Shown here: one piece after another, positions 55,498 to 63,787 of the stretch
Numbering within the stretch: the stretch's first letter is position 1
Layout of the letters: every line of letters begins with the position of its first letter
DNA from: Agromyces protaetiae
Lineage (GTDB): Bacteria; Actinomycetota; Actinomycetes; Actinomycetales; Microbacteriaceae
Direction: 5' to 3'
Assembly (NCBI RefSeq): GCF_004135405.1
Contig: NZ_CP035491.1
Location: 2,914,001-2,978,000, forward strand
Length of the DNA: 64,000 bases
Notes under the pieces: model-generated
Seen by the model: only the letters and a program-made list of their open reading frames with translations
What the model was told of the DNA's origin: nothing
The model's database searches: none
Position numbers and translations under genes: made by a program

Positions 55498-56027
55498 GCG
55501 CGATCACCGCCTCGGAGTGATTCGTCGCGAACCTCCGTCTCCTGCGCGTTGCTGCGCAGACGGAAGTGGGCACCGGGACGCAGGCTGCAGGTGAGCAGCA
55601 TGCACCAAGTGGCCGCATCGAAGACGTTGCCGAATCGGGCGTACGTGTCGCGCCAGGGCCCGACCCCGAAGGGCTTGGCCTGGACGACGAACTCCTGCGT
55701 CCCGAAAACGTCGCGGACGATTCGCTCCGGCACGTCTCCGGTCTCGTCGTCGGTGCCACTCCCGGCGAGAACGACGTCACCGAGGATGAGCGGATAGCTC
55801 GTCGGGTCGGCCGTGTAGAGCCACCAGAGCGCCATGGCGCGGCAGTTGACCAGCGCTTGGTTGCTCCGGGCTGCCTCGTTGACGTAGAGCGTGACTCCGA
55901 GGGCCGGGATCTCGAGCGGCTCGATCCAGCCGTCCACCGCAGCCTGGAAGTCGCCGACATCGGCCAGCTCTCGTAGACATGGGGACCGCACCGGGTCTTG
56001 CGGGATGACGATGCTTCGCACCACCAT
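55491..56027 (-). CDS. DUF3846 family protein (first copy)
   Basis: This 178-residue protein is a paralogue of the next gene. It has FQAAVDGWIEPLEIPALGVT, LYVNEAARSNQALVNCRAMA and a similar middle strand. I chose the ATG at 56027, which follows a perfect AAGGAGGT 4 bases away. A longer frame to 56150 has no support. The pair look like a tandem duplication within mobile-element DNA. Confidence 0.78.
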   Translation of the reverse strand: MVVRSIVIPQDPVRSPCLRELADVGDFQAAVDGWIEPLEIPALGVTLYVNEAARSNQALVNCRAMALWWLYTADPTSYPLILGDVVLAGSGTDDETGDVPERIVRDVFGTQEFVVQAKPFGVGPWRDTYARFGNVFDAATWCMLLTCSLRPGAHFRLRSNAQETEVRDESLRGGDRAW

Positions 56028-56054
56028 TCCCACCTCCTTACTGTTGTCGCGACC

Positions 56055-56075
56055 GAGAACCCCTGTCGGGTTCTC
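56055..56075 (-). terminator. Hairpin between the ribbon-helix-helix and DUF3846 genes
   Basis: GAGAACCC and GGGTTCTC form an 8-base stem with a 5-base loop. A weaker outer stem (CGCGAC/GTCGCG) flanks it. It probably ends the transcript of the gene at 56229-56564, 154 bases upstream. Confidence 0.5.
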
Positions 56076-56228
56076 TGACGAGTCGCGGGGCAGCAACGAG
56101 GCCGAGATGGTGGCTTCAGGCAGCTGCCCGGAGGGAGCGCGCGAGAGCACTCGACCTCCGGGACAGCCGCCCCTCTCCCAGTCCCCAAGTCGTGGGGAGG
56201 GAGCAGTGCCGCTCTCAGCGCCGACGAA

Positions 56229-56564
56229 CTACGTCTGCGCGGGAGCGGTCTTGCCGCGACTCGACGGAGCCTTCGCTCCGGAATCGGCGGCGCCGAAGAT
56301 GGCCTCGATCGCGTCCTGCTTGGTCTTCGCCTCGCGGTCGATCTCGGCACGCACCGTCTCGGCACGCTGGAGCACCTTCGGATCGGACTTGGAAGCCTCG
56401 ATCCAGGACTCCAGGGCCAGACGGATCTCTTCGGTGACGGTGCGGTCGTTCAGCTGGGCGATCACGTCCAGCTGGACACGCAGGCCGTCGGTGATGCGAA
56501 CGGCGAGCGTCCGCAGGGGTCCGAGAGCCGTGGCCGGCACCTCGGGCAGTTCATTCTCAGCCAT
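56229..56564 (-). CDS. Ribbon-helix-helix-like protein
   Basis: This 111-residue protein has a CopG/Arc-like core (LAVRITDGLRVQLDVIAQLN, then DRTVTEEIRLALESWIEAS). A coiled, charged tail follows. Such proteins bind DNA as dimers and regulate mobile elements or toxin-antitoxin pairs. No toxin gene is beside it. The ATG at 56564 has a perfect GAGGAGG 7 bases upstream. Confidence 0.68.
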   Translation of the reverse strand: MAENELPEVPATALGPLRTLAVRITDGLRVQLDVIAQLNDRTVTEEIRLALESWIEASKSDPKVLQRAETVRAEIDREAKTKQDAIEAIFGAADSGAKAPSSRGKTAPAQT

Positions 56565-56704
56565 GCTGAGCCTCCTCATCGGAAGCGATGGATGACCCCC
56601 GGGTGGGGTCCTCTACATCGCAGCCCGACGAGGAGTGGAAGAGCGATTATGAACGACCGGTCGGAAAAGTCAATACCCGTTGTCTATTCCACAACGGTCT
56701 ACCT

Positions 56705-57199
56705 CTATTGCGCGCGACGTCGGTCCTGCTTTAGGTTCGCGAACGGCAGTCGCCGGTCGTGGTCCCGTCGAAAGCCCTCAATGAGTCCCGCCTCGACGTC
56801 TTCCGGGTCCTCGTTCGCCTCGACGCGCCACCCGACGAGGAGCTGATCGCTGTCCTCCAACTGCCATACGAATCGCCCGCCCCAATGGCCAACGGGCTCC
56901 CCCGCGCCGTGGCGGGGGTATTCATCGAGCCGTCTGGCGATGCCACGGCTGCCGCGTGTACCCGCGGTGGCAACTCCGATGTAGAGGACGTCGGTACCGT
57001 CGACCCACTTCTCCTGGAGGCGTGCAAGCGAAACCGATGGCTCTCGCTGCTTGAAGTGTCCGGCCGGGCTGGTAGCGCGGAAGTGTGGCGGTCCTCTCCG
57101 TAGCGGCGTCTCTTCGAGGACGTCCTCGGCACGGTTAGGAATGGCGCAATCGGACGCTACGTGATTACCTGCGCGTGTCGGGCACTGCATTCGACGCAC
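56705..57199 (-). CDS. GIY-YIG-like protein, probably N-terminally truncated
   Basis: This 164-residue frame has [20 protein letters not shown] (YIG motif and the conserved Arg), then [20 protein letters not shown] and [16 protein letters not shown]. This is a GIY-YIG-nuclease-like fold. The stretch before it ([20 protein letters not shown]) looks like the middle of a larger family protein. The start at 57199 lies inside the end of the SDR gene on the same strand. I suspect a 5'-truncated remnant at the island edge. Confidence 0.5.
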   Translation of the reverse strand: MRRMQCPTRAGNHVASDCAIPNRAEDVLEETPLRRGPPHFRATSPAGHFKQREPSVSLARLQEKWVDGTDVLYIGVATAGTRGSRGIARRLDEYPRHGAGEPVGHWGGRFVWQLEDSDQLLVGWRVEANEDPEDVEAGLIEGFRRDHDRRLPFANLKQDRRRAQ

Positions 57200-58016
57200 C
57201 CATGCGCTGTGAGATCACGCGGTCGAGGGCACGGTCGCTCAGCAGACGTCGCCCAAAGATGGCGCTGCTAGCCCCGGCACCAACCGCGTAGCGGGGACGC
57301 GGGTTGGCTGACGTAATGGCATCGGCAATCGTTCGTCCCACCACGTCGGGGTGGGACGCCTTGTCGGGTCGGTCAGCGGCCTCGAGCACGTCCTTCACTG
57401 CGCGGGCATACGCACCATAAGCAGTGTCTCCGGAAGTAGCCAGGAGGTTTTCGCGTGCGATGTCGCTCCACTCGGTGCGGATGGCGCCGGGCTCGACGAC
57501 GACGACACGCACACCGAAAGGCGCCACCTCGACGCGGAGCGCATCGCTCATGCCTTCGAGGGCGAACTTGGTGGCGTGATACCACGAACCGAACGGCCCG
57601 TAGATCTTGCCGCCGATCGAGGTGATGTTCACGATCGTGCCGCTGCCTTGCGCGCGCATGGATGGGAGGACGAGCTGCATGAGGCGAGCCGGTCCGAACA
57701 GGTTCACCTCGACCTGTTTGCGGCCTTCATCGAACGGCACGTCTTCGAGGGCACCGTAGGCCCCGTAGCCGGCGTTGTTGACGAGGGCGTCGATGCGTCC
57801 GGTTTCATTGAGGATCGTGGCAATACCGTTCGCCATCGCGGCCTCGTCGGTGACGTCCATCGGAAGCGGTCTCGCTCCGAGGGGCTTGAGGGCCGCGAGC
57901 CGATCAGCGCGCCGAGCGGCCGCGTAGACGATGAAGCCGCGCTCGAGGAGCTGCCGGACGGCAGATTCGCCGATGCCAGATGAGGCTCCAGTAACAAGAG
58001 CAACACGGGTAGTCAT
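57165..58016 (-). CDS. Short-chain dehydrogenase/reductase
   Basis: This 283-residue classical SDR has the cofactor motif TGASSGIG (about residues 9-16), NNAGYGAYG, and the catalytic set Ser (ITSIGG) with YHATK. It reduces a carbonyl or oxidises an alcohol with NAD(P). I chose the ATG at 58016, 6 bases after AGGAGG. The GTG at 58019 is the alternative. It overlaps the SnoaL-like stop by one base and is second in a TetR-controlled operon. Confidence 0.9.
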   Translation of the reverse strand: MTTRVALVTGASSGIGESAVRQLLERGFIVYAAARRADRLAALKPLGARPLPMDVTDEAAMANGIATILNETGRIDALVNNAGYGAYGALEDVPFDEGRKQVEVNLFGPARLMQLVLPSMRAQGSGTIVNITSIGGKIYGPFGSWYHATKFALEGMSDALRVEVAPFGVRVVVVEPGAIRTEWSDIARENLLATSGDTAYGAYARAVKDVLEAADRPDKASHPDVVGRTIADAITSANPRPRYAVGAGASSAIFGRRLLSDRALDRVISQRMGASNAVPDTRR

Positions 58017-58486
58017 CACTTGCCTCCTGACGTGATCATGTTGAGCGCCCCCGCGGCGCCGAGGCTACGGAGCATGGCGACGACATCTTCGACGAACCAG
58101 CCGCGGGCAATCTTGCCGTCCCGCAGGGTGTACACGCCGACGCCGTTCCAGGAGCCGCGCTTGCTGGTGAACGGGAAGATGCCGAATAGGCGGCCCTTGC
58201 GCTGGCCGCTGTTGGTGAAAGTCACGACCACCTGGTCGCCGCTCTCGAAGGTGTCGTGCACCACGAGGTGGAGGCCGATCCAGCGGTTCGTGCCGCCACC
58301 ACCGCCCATCATCTTCTTGTAGGCGTCGATGCCCTTCTGCTCGCCCAGGCTTCCACCCTCCCAGACCAGGTCGGCATGCCAGAGCTCCTCAATCAGCTCG
58401 GTCTTGCCGCCATTGACGACCTCATCGATGAATCTTCGAACGACGTGCACGTTGGCACTGTCCTTCGTCGTTTGTTCGCTTGTCAT
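58016..58486 (-). CDS. SnoaL-like polyketide cyclase/ester cyclase family protein
   Basis: This 156-residue protein has the SnoaL-like NTF2 fold: NVHVVRRFIDEVVNGGKTEL at the start, LVWEGGSLGEQKGIDAYKKM, and a closing RDGKIARGWFVEDVVAMLRS. The substrate is unknown. The ATG at 58486 has aaggaga upstream. The promoter (58522-58550) and TetR operator (58505-58522) lie directly in front. Confidence 0.82.
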   Translation of the reverse strand: MTSEQTTKDSANVHVVRRFIDEVVNGGKTELIEELWHADLVWEGGSLGEQKGIDAYKKMMGGGGGTNRWIGLHLVVHDTFESGDQVVVTFTNSGQRKGRLFGIFPFTSKRGSWNGVGVYTLRDGKIARGWFVEDVVAMLRSLGAAGALNMITSGGK

Positions 58487-58504
58487 TGTGTCTCCTTGTG
58501 TTCA

Positions 58505-58522
58505 TCTAACTAGTTAGTTAGA
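58505..58522. promoter_or_regulatory. TetR-type operator
   Basis: TCTAACTAGTTAGTTAGA has perfect 8-base arms around a GT centre. It abuts the -10 box of the snoaL/SDR promoter and lies in the divergent gap whose other side is the esterase-tetR unit. Binding there would block RNA polymerase. Confidence 0.78.
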
Positions 58523-58550
58523 CTATAAACGTAGCGCACGTTCCGGTCAA
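58522..58550 (-). promoter_or_regulatory. Promoter of the snoaL-SDR operon
   Basis: TTGACC (58545-58550) and TATAGT (58522-58527) on the minus strand are separated by exactly 17 bases. The TetR-type operator begins at the last base of the -10 box. Confidence 0.78.
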
Positions 58551-58603
58551 GACGATCACCGTGGAATCGTCAGCTGAGTCCCGCGCAGAAGGAGTCACAC
58601 CCA

Positions 58604-59605
58604 ATGTCAATCACCCAACACATGCGTCGCGAGGACGTCCGCCGTGCTCGACGCTTCCAGCGAACGTTCCCGTTCCTGATGAAGATTCTCTGGTCCGACA
58701 AGGACCTCGAGTTCGCAACGAAGAAGATCTCCAAGCCGGACACGCTCAGCATCCCGACCCGTCATGGGGAGATCGCAGCGCTCGTCTACAGCCCGACGAA
58801 CGAAGATCTTGCGGCCATCGCGCAGCAAGGCCGTCGGCCCCCGATTCATCTCTTGGTTCACGGCGGTGCGTTCATCATTCGCGCTCCGTGGCAGGAGGGG
58901 AGCACCGCCCGCTTCCTCGCATCCGAACTCGGAGCCGTCGTGGTCGTACCGGACTATGACACCGCGCCCGACGTGTCCTGGCCGGTCGCAGAGGAACAGA
59001 ACTCGGACGTCTACCACTGGATCCTTGACAACGGAGACGCCTACGGCTGGGATCTGTCACGCCTGACCATCGGCGGGGCCAGCGCGGGCAGCAAGTTCGC
59101 CATGAGTGTTGTCGCCACAGCAATCGACGACGGCGTTCCCCTGCCCATCGCTATTACCTCGGAGTTCGGGTGCGCGGACCTGTCTCGCTCTGACGAGTCC
59201 AGAACGACCGCGATCAAGAACCCGATCGTGACTCCCGAGATGATGGGGCTTGCGCGTCGCACCTACTTCTTCGGCGCCGACCCGCGAAACCCCGCGGTGT
59301 CCGTTGCGCTCTATCCGAGACTTGGCGAGTTTCCCCCGACACTCATCATGACCGGCGAGCACGACACGCTCCGGCACGAAATGAACGCGATGGCCGAAGA
59401 CATGGCTTCCAAGGGAGTGCAGGTCACCCATCGACAGTTCCCGGGCGTCGATCACGGATTCACTCACAACAAGCCGACTGCGATCGCCCGTGAGGCAGTC
59501 TTCATGATCGCCGACCACCTCCGTGCCGCCTACGCTCGCGTCGACGCGGTACGAGAGAATGGATCCAACGACGGCGAGAGGACGCAGCAACATGCCGCCC
59601 GGTGA
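58604..59605 (+). CDS. Alpha/beta hydrolase, hormone-sensitive-lipase type esterase
   Basis: This 333-residue protein has the HSL-family oxyanion motif LLVHGGAFIIRAPW and the nucleophile elbow IGGASAGSKFAMSV. The late acid-histidine set is TGEHDTLRHE and FPGVDHGFTH. It probably hydrolyses an acyl ester. It is the first gene of a plus-strand unit that overlaps the tetR-type gene by 14 bases and is divergent from the snoaL-SDR operon. Confidence 0.88.
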   Translation: MSITQHMRREDVRRARRFQRTFPFLMKILWSDKDLEFATKKISKPDTLSIPTRHGEIAALVYSPTNEDLAAIAQQGRRPPIHLLVHGGAFIIRAPWQEGSTARFLASELGAVVVVPDYDTAPDVSWPVAEEQNSDVYHWILDNGDAYGWDLSRLTIGGASAGSKFAMSVVATAIDDGVPLPIAITSEFGCADLSRSDESRTTAIKNPIVTPEMMGLARRTYFFGADPRNPAVSVALYPRLGEFPPTLIMTGEHDTLRHEMNAMAEDMASKGVQVTHRQFPGVDHGFTHNKPTAIAREAVFMIADHLRAAYARVDAVRENGSNDGERTQQHAAR

Positions 59606-60161
59606 TTCAGAAGCCACCCGGAAACGACTCATCGACGCTGCCATCCAGGAGTTCTCCGCCTACGGCATCGCCGGCGCACGCGTCGACCGCATCGCTGCCG
59701 CCTCGAAGTCGAACAAGGCGCAGATCTACCACTACTTCGGCAGCAAAGACGGCCTCTTCGACGCCGCGTTTGACTCCCTCGTCGTCGCGGCCGTGGAGGA
59801 CGCCCCAATCGACCCGAACGACCTTCCCGAGTATGCAGGACGACTGTTCGACGGCTACGAGGACCACCCCGAGATCCTGCGACTGGCCACCTGGTACCGG
59901 CTCGAGCGCGGCGACAGCGCCACGCCCATCGAAGCGGTGACGAAGAACATCCAGGACAAGCTCGACGCGGTCGCAAGAGCGCAAGAGGACGGGACGCTTC
60001 CGCGGAGTGTCGACCCTGTCGTCATCCTTGGTCTCGTCATCCACCTCGCCCAGATCTGGTCGGCAGCATCTCCAGAGTTCGCTCCGTTCGTGCCGAAGCT
60101 GTCCAGGGCCGACCGACGGACGGCCGTCGTCGACGCAGTACGCCGCGTCCTGGCCTTTTAG
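59592..60161 (+). CDS. TetR-family transcriptional regulator
   Basis: This 189-residue protein has the TetR helix-turn-helix (RKRLIDAAIQEFSAYGIAGA, then VDRIAAASKSNKAQIYHYFG) and a helical ligand domain. I chose the ATG at 59592, which follows agagga and overlaps the esterase end. The ORF upstream to 59523 is the esterase in another frame. It probably represses its own operon and the divergent snoaL-SDR operon via the palindrome at 58505-58522. Confidence 0.9.
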   Translation: MPPGDSEATRKRLIDAAIQEFSAYGIAGARVDRIAAASKSNKAQIYHYFGSKDGLFDAAFDSLVVAAVEDAPIDPNDLPEYAGRLFDGYEDHPEILRLATWYRLERGDSATPIEAVTKNIQDKLDAVARAQEDGTLPRSVDPVVILGLVIHLAQIWSAASPEFAPFVPKLSRADRRTAVVDAVRRVLAF

Positions 60162-60316
60162 CCGCACGCGGGAGCGGCTAGCCGAGCTGGACAAGGCCCA
60201 GCTGCGTGAGCATACCGAGCGCACTTTCGCCGCACACACGGGCCGATGGACGCCGGAGATGTCGGAGGCGCGTAGTGAAATGGAGAGGCACGTCTCGACT
60301 CAGAAGGAGCCCGCCC

Positions 60317-61411
60317 GTGACCGACAGTGTCGCTTCCATCGCCTTGGACGATGACGATGAGCCATCACAGGGACGCAGCCTGGCGGAGTCGTACGCATCG
60401 CTGTCGCGCGCCGCATCGCTCAACGCAGCGGCCCTGCAGCCGCTTCTGGACTCGGTGGCCGAGACGGTTCGGCTCAGTACCGCCACGTGGCAACCGCAGC
60501 TAGCGGCGTTGCAGACCGACATCATCCCGAAGGCACAGTTGGCCGCCATCTCCTCGCTCGCTGCGGCCATTCCTCGCACCATCGTCATGCCCAGCCTTCC
60601 GCCGGATCTCACCGAGTCCATTCGCTCCATGGCGCAGGCAGTCGCCTCGTCGCAAGCATCGGCACTCGCGCAGATCACGGCACACATGCCGCAGCTTCCG
60701 GACCTGAGCGGATTCCAGAAGATGCTCGCGGGTACGGCGCTCTCGCCGGGGATCCTCGAGTGGCTGCGCACTGCCCACCGCCCCGGCAACTGGTCCGACG
60801 CGGTGGAGGAACAGATCGACGCCGTTGTCGAACTCGTCAACGACGATGGCATCCCCGTTGCGTGGGTGCCGCGCACTGCGACCCTCGAGGAGCTTCTCAC
60901 CGCCAGCTCGGGAAACGAGCGCTCGCTGATCCTGATCGCTCGCCGTGACGAGATCCTCGAGGACTGCGCGTCAGCGCTCGCGCGATTGGAAGACGATTCA
61001 GCCGAGTTTCCCGCTCTTCCGATTGTCCAGAAGGTGCTCGCCGGATGCCGCGACGGGCATTGGGAGATCGCCGCAGTCACGGCCGTGACCATCGTCCACG
61101 GGACGGTCGAAGCCCTGCGGTGGGCGTCGGATCGGCAGCGCGCGGCGCGGCAGCACGCACTGCAGACGGACGAAGGAAGGGATCGACTCCTGGAGCAGGC
61201 GACCCGCGCGCCGCTCGTGCGCTTCTACGACGAGTGGCATGCGAAGTCTGGCAAGCCCCGACCAGCTCACCTCAGCCGCCACGTGGTGGCTCACGACCTC
61301 GCGCCGGATCAGGTGACCGAGCGCAACTGCATCGTCGCCGTGATGTTGATGGCGTCGCTGCTGCGCACCGTCTACGAGTTGGAGCTCGGTCGTGAAGACA
61401 CGCGCCCCTGA
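60317..61411 (+). CDS. Unrecognised protein with a HEPN-like C-terminal motif
   Basis: I do not recognise this 364-residue protein. The first 150 residues are Ala/Ser/Pro-rich and helical. A middle domain (VEEQIDAVVELVNDDGIPVA) follows. The C-terminus has SRHVVAHD, an R-x4-H motif (Arg321, His326) followed by a hydrophobic helix. That is the pattern of HEPN ribonucleases and abortive-infection proteins. The GTG at 60317 has AAGGAG 7 bases upstream. The longer frame to 60206 has no ribosome site. Confidence 0.6.
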   Translation: MTDSVASIALDDDDEPSQGRSLAESYASLSRAASLNAAALQPLLDSVAETVRLSTATWQPQLAALQTDIIPKAQLAAISSLAAAIPRTIVMPSLPPDLTESIRSMAQAVASSQASALAQITAHMPQLPDLSGFQKMLAGTALSPGILEWLRTAHRPGNWSDAVEEQIDAVVELVNDDGIPVAWVPRTATLEELLTASSGNERSLILIARRDEILEDCASALARLEDDSAEFPALPIVQKVLAGCRDGHWEIAAVTAVTIVHGTVEALRWASDRQRAARQHALQTDEGRDRLLEQATRAPLVRFYDEWHAKSGKPRPAHLSRHVVAHDLAPDQVTERNCIVAVMLMASLLRTVYELELGREDTRP

Positions 61412-61502
61412 GGGGTCCCGACGGGGGCTCGGCCAAGCGTGGCCGGATGGGACTCACCTTCCTACGCTGGTCCCGTGAACACGCGACAACACGGGATGCG
61501 CC

Positions 61503-62363
61503 ATGGCCGCTGAGCCCGGAGAGCACTGGGCGTATCGCGCACGGGGCGTCGATCCGCTGGTCGAAGTGACGGTGGTGCGATTCGGCACCCAGAAGCCACC
61601 ACGCGTGCTCGTCAGCTTCGTCGACGCGTCATTCGAGGGTCGAGAGGAGTGGGTGCCACCGGCACGTCTCAAGGTCCCGTGGTCGGAGGCGAAGGAACTC
61701 GAGGCGATGGAAGCGCGCTGGGACGCGGTGGATACGAACCCGGGCTTCAATGAGACACCGACGGCGTACGCGATCGAGACGGTGTTCGAGGCGGTGATCG
61801 ACTCCACGGTTGCTGAGCCGGTTTACCGATACGCGGGTGTCACGTCCATCGCGGACCCATCCGCGCTCGCACGGCGGCTCACGATCGACGAAGCGCTGCT
61901 CCGCTCGGATCCGCTCGCCTTCGAGGACGACGGAGCGCTCATCGTGCCGTGGGCCATTACTGAGCAGCTCGTGCGACGTGCCTGCGAACTGTACCCCGAT
62001 GAGATTCTGCAGTCCCTGGTCAAGGAAGAAGCCGAAGCGCTGCGAGAATCGACGCACGGCTACATGGTGCACTTCGGTCGGGGCGACGCTGGGCGATTCG
62101 TCGAACCGGAAGACGCGGCCGCGCGTGATGCTGAGTGGCCCTTCGCCAAGCGAAAGCGCGACCTCGTTCGCACCTGGTGTGGCGCCGAGGCGGTCGACCG
62201 GATGGAGGAACTCGCGGCGCTTCGGAAGGAAGTGGTGCGGGTCGACGAGCTGCTGAGCGAAGCAATACGCGCCCTCCAGGACGCCGGACAGAAGGCGAAG
62301 GCGGACGACCTCACCCGGCGTTTCGGCGTGCCGCTCTCCGAGGCGAAGAGCCACCGCTGGTAG
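61503..62363 (+). CDS. Hypothetical protein
   Basis: I do not recognise this 286-residue protein. It starts with a small beta-rich region (VEVTVVRFGTQKPPRVLVSF). A helical, charged middle follows, with a C-terminal coiled-coil region (EELAALRKEVVRVDELLSEA). The ATG at 61503 was chosen as the first good start. It ends one base before the converging gene at 62364. The pair may belong to one accessory module. Confidence 0.55.
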   Translation: MAAEPGEHWAYRARGVDPLVEVTVVRFGTQKPPRVLVSFVDASFEGREEWVPPARLKVPWSEAKELEAMEARWDAVDTNPGFNETPTAYAIETVFEAVIDSTVAEPVYRYAGVTSIADPSALARRLTIDEALLRSDPLAFEDDGALIVPWAITEQLVRRACELYPDEILQSLVKEEAEALRESTHGYMVHFGRGDAGRFVEPEDAAARDAEWPFAKRKRDLVRTWCGAEAVDRMEELAALRKEVVRVDELLSEAIRALQDAGQKAKADDLTRRFGVPLSEAKSHRW

Positions 62364-63719
62364 TCAGGCGGGCCGGCGCGGCGGGGTGCGCACCGACCAG
62401 CCGTGCGGCATGAACGCGTCCAACTCGTGAGTCGGTATGTCATCCGGCTCGTCGACGCTGAGCGCCGCGGCGTCGAGGATCGGATCTACCCGCAGCGCCT
62501 CTGACCGGAGCAACTCGGCCCAGGCTCGTGCCGACGATGCACCTCCTTGGTCCTGGAGCTCAAGGGAACGCTGCTCGATCGCATCGGCATAGTCGCGGAG
62601 GTCTCGCGCCAGGCGCCACTGCTGCAGCTGCGCCGTCGCGCGGTCCTGGTTCAGCTTCTGGACGTACCGCTGGCGGGCGACCGGGACGGCCGCCTCCCAT
62701 TCACGTAGTTTCGCCTGATACTCGTCCTCGCGGCGCTGTCGCTGCGTTCGTGCGGCGGCCGCGAGCTCGTCAACGACGTTGAAGACCTCCGGCAGCTTGT
62801 CAGCGAGCTTCCAGCGACGGCGGTCAGCCCACCATCTGTTCGGGTAGACGCTGACAAGTTCCAGACGAAGCCGCCCGTTCCATACCTCCCGCCGGGTGGG
62901 GCTGACGCGCTGCCAGTCGTACTTGCGAGTTGCGATCTCGGCGTCATCGTACACATCGCGCTTCTCCTTCTCCTCGCTGAGCACGAGACGGTAGCTGTCG
63001 TCCCCAACGGCGACCAGGCACGTCGGGGTCTCGTCGACCGTGAGCGTCCAGCCCCGTCGCTCGCACTCCTCCGCGATGGCCTGCACCACCGCCAACGCGC
63101 GCGGACGCTGCTGCTCGCTGACAAGCACAAGCGACGGGGAAGCCGTCAGCGCACGGACCTCGGTGCGTCCTCGATCCGGCTCCGCTGGGATGGCGATGCG
63201 CGCTTCCTGCGGGACCTCGTCCGAGATCGTGACGAGTTCGACCACGAGCGGGCCGGCCTTCGTGCCGGACAGTTTCAGCCGCTGATGGGGTGGAAGGTCA
63301 CCGGCAGCACGAGCCCGTTCGACTGCACGGCGAACGGCGATGCGCTCTGAAGGAGTGGGCGTCTCAATGCGAAGTACGCCGCCGCCCACGTCGAGACGCT
63401 CGAAGAGGTCCGGGATGGGCTCAGTCTGAGGCTCAGGCGGGCGGACGGGTGGAGGCGGCCGTCGCGCAGCTTTGGGCGGCTGTTCCGGTTCGTCTGAGGG
63501 TGGATAGGCGTCGTGCAGGAGGTAGTACTCACCGCCGGTGGTCAGCTGCGCTCGCCAGCTGGCACCGTGGCCACGGATAGCGGCAAGACCACGGCGCTCC
63601 AGAGCACGCGCGGTGATGCGATGATCGAAGCCCTCATCGTACACGCCCTTGGGCCGTCCATCGCCGATCCACCGGAGCACCGCGAGCTGTTTGCTGTTGA
63701 GGAGCGCATACCGAGCCAC
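62364..63719 (-). CDS. Hypothetical protein with N-terminal winged-helix-like domain
   Basis: I do not recognise this 451-residue protein. The N-terminus looks like a winged helix (LLNSKQLAVLRWIGDGRPKG; ITARALERRGLAAIRGHGAS). A Pro-rich linker (about 75-100), a mixed middle and a long charged coiled coil (about 320-390) follow. It is convergent with the gene at 61503 and divergent from the partial gene at the right edge. Confidence 0.58.
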   Translation of the reverse strand: MARYALLNSKQLAVLRWIGDGRPKGVYDEGFDHRITARALERRGLAAIRGHGASWRAQLTTGGEYYLLHDAYPPSDEPEQPPKAARRPPPPVRPPEPQTEPIPDLFERLDVGGGVLRIETPTPSERIAVRRAVERARAAGDLPPHQRLKLSGTKAGPLVVELVTISDEVPQEARIAIPAEPDRGRTEVRALTASPSLVLVSEQQRPRALAVVQAIAEECERRGWTLTVDETPTCLVAVGDDSYRLVLSEEKEKRDVYDDAEIATRKYDWQRVSPTRREVWNGRLRLELVSVYPNRWWADRRRWKLADKLPEVFNVVDELAAAARTQRQRREDEYQAKLREWEAAVPVARQRYVQKLNQDRATAQLQQWRLARDLRDYADAIEQRSLELQDQGGASSARAWAELLRSEALRVDPILDAAALSVDEPDDIPTHELDAFMPHGWSVRTPPRRPA

Positions 63720-63787
63720 GTTGCCGAAGCGTAGCCGCCAGGCGGCTTCGCTTCCCAGTGCAACTCGACGGCCCTATGGTGACCACC

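Noticed and set aside
37067-56705. Shared GTCTACCTCT at 37068 and 56694 as island attachment repeats
   Set aside because: The match is only about 12 bases with one mismatch and lacks supporting structure, which is too short to claim att sites.
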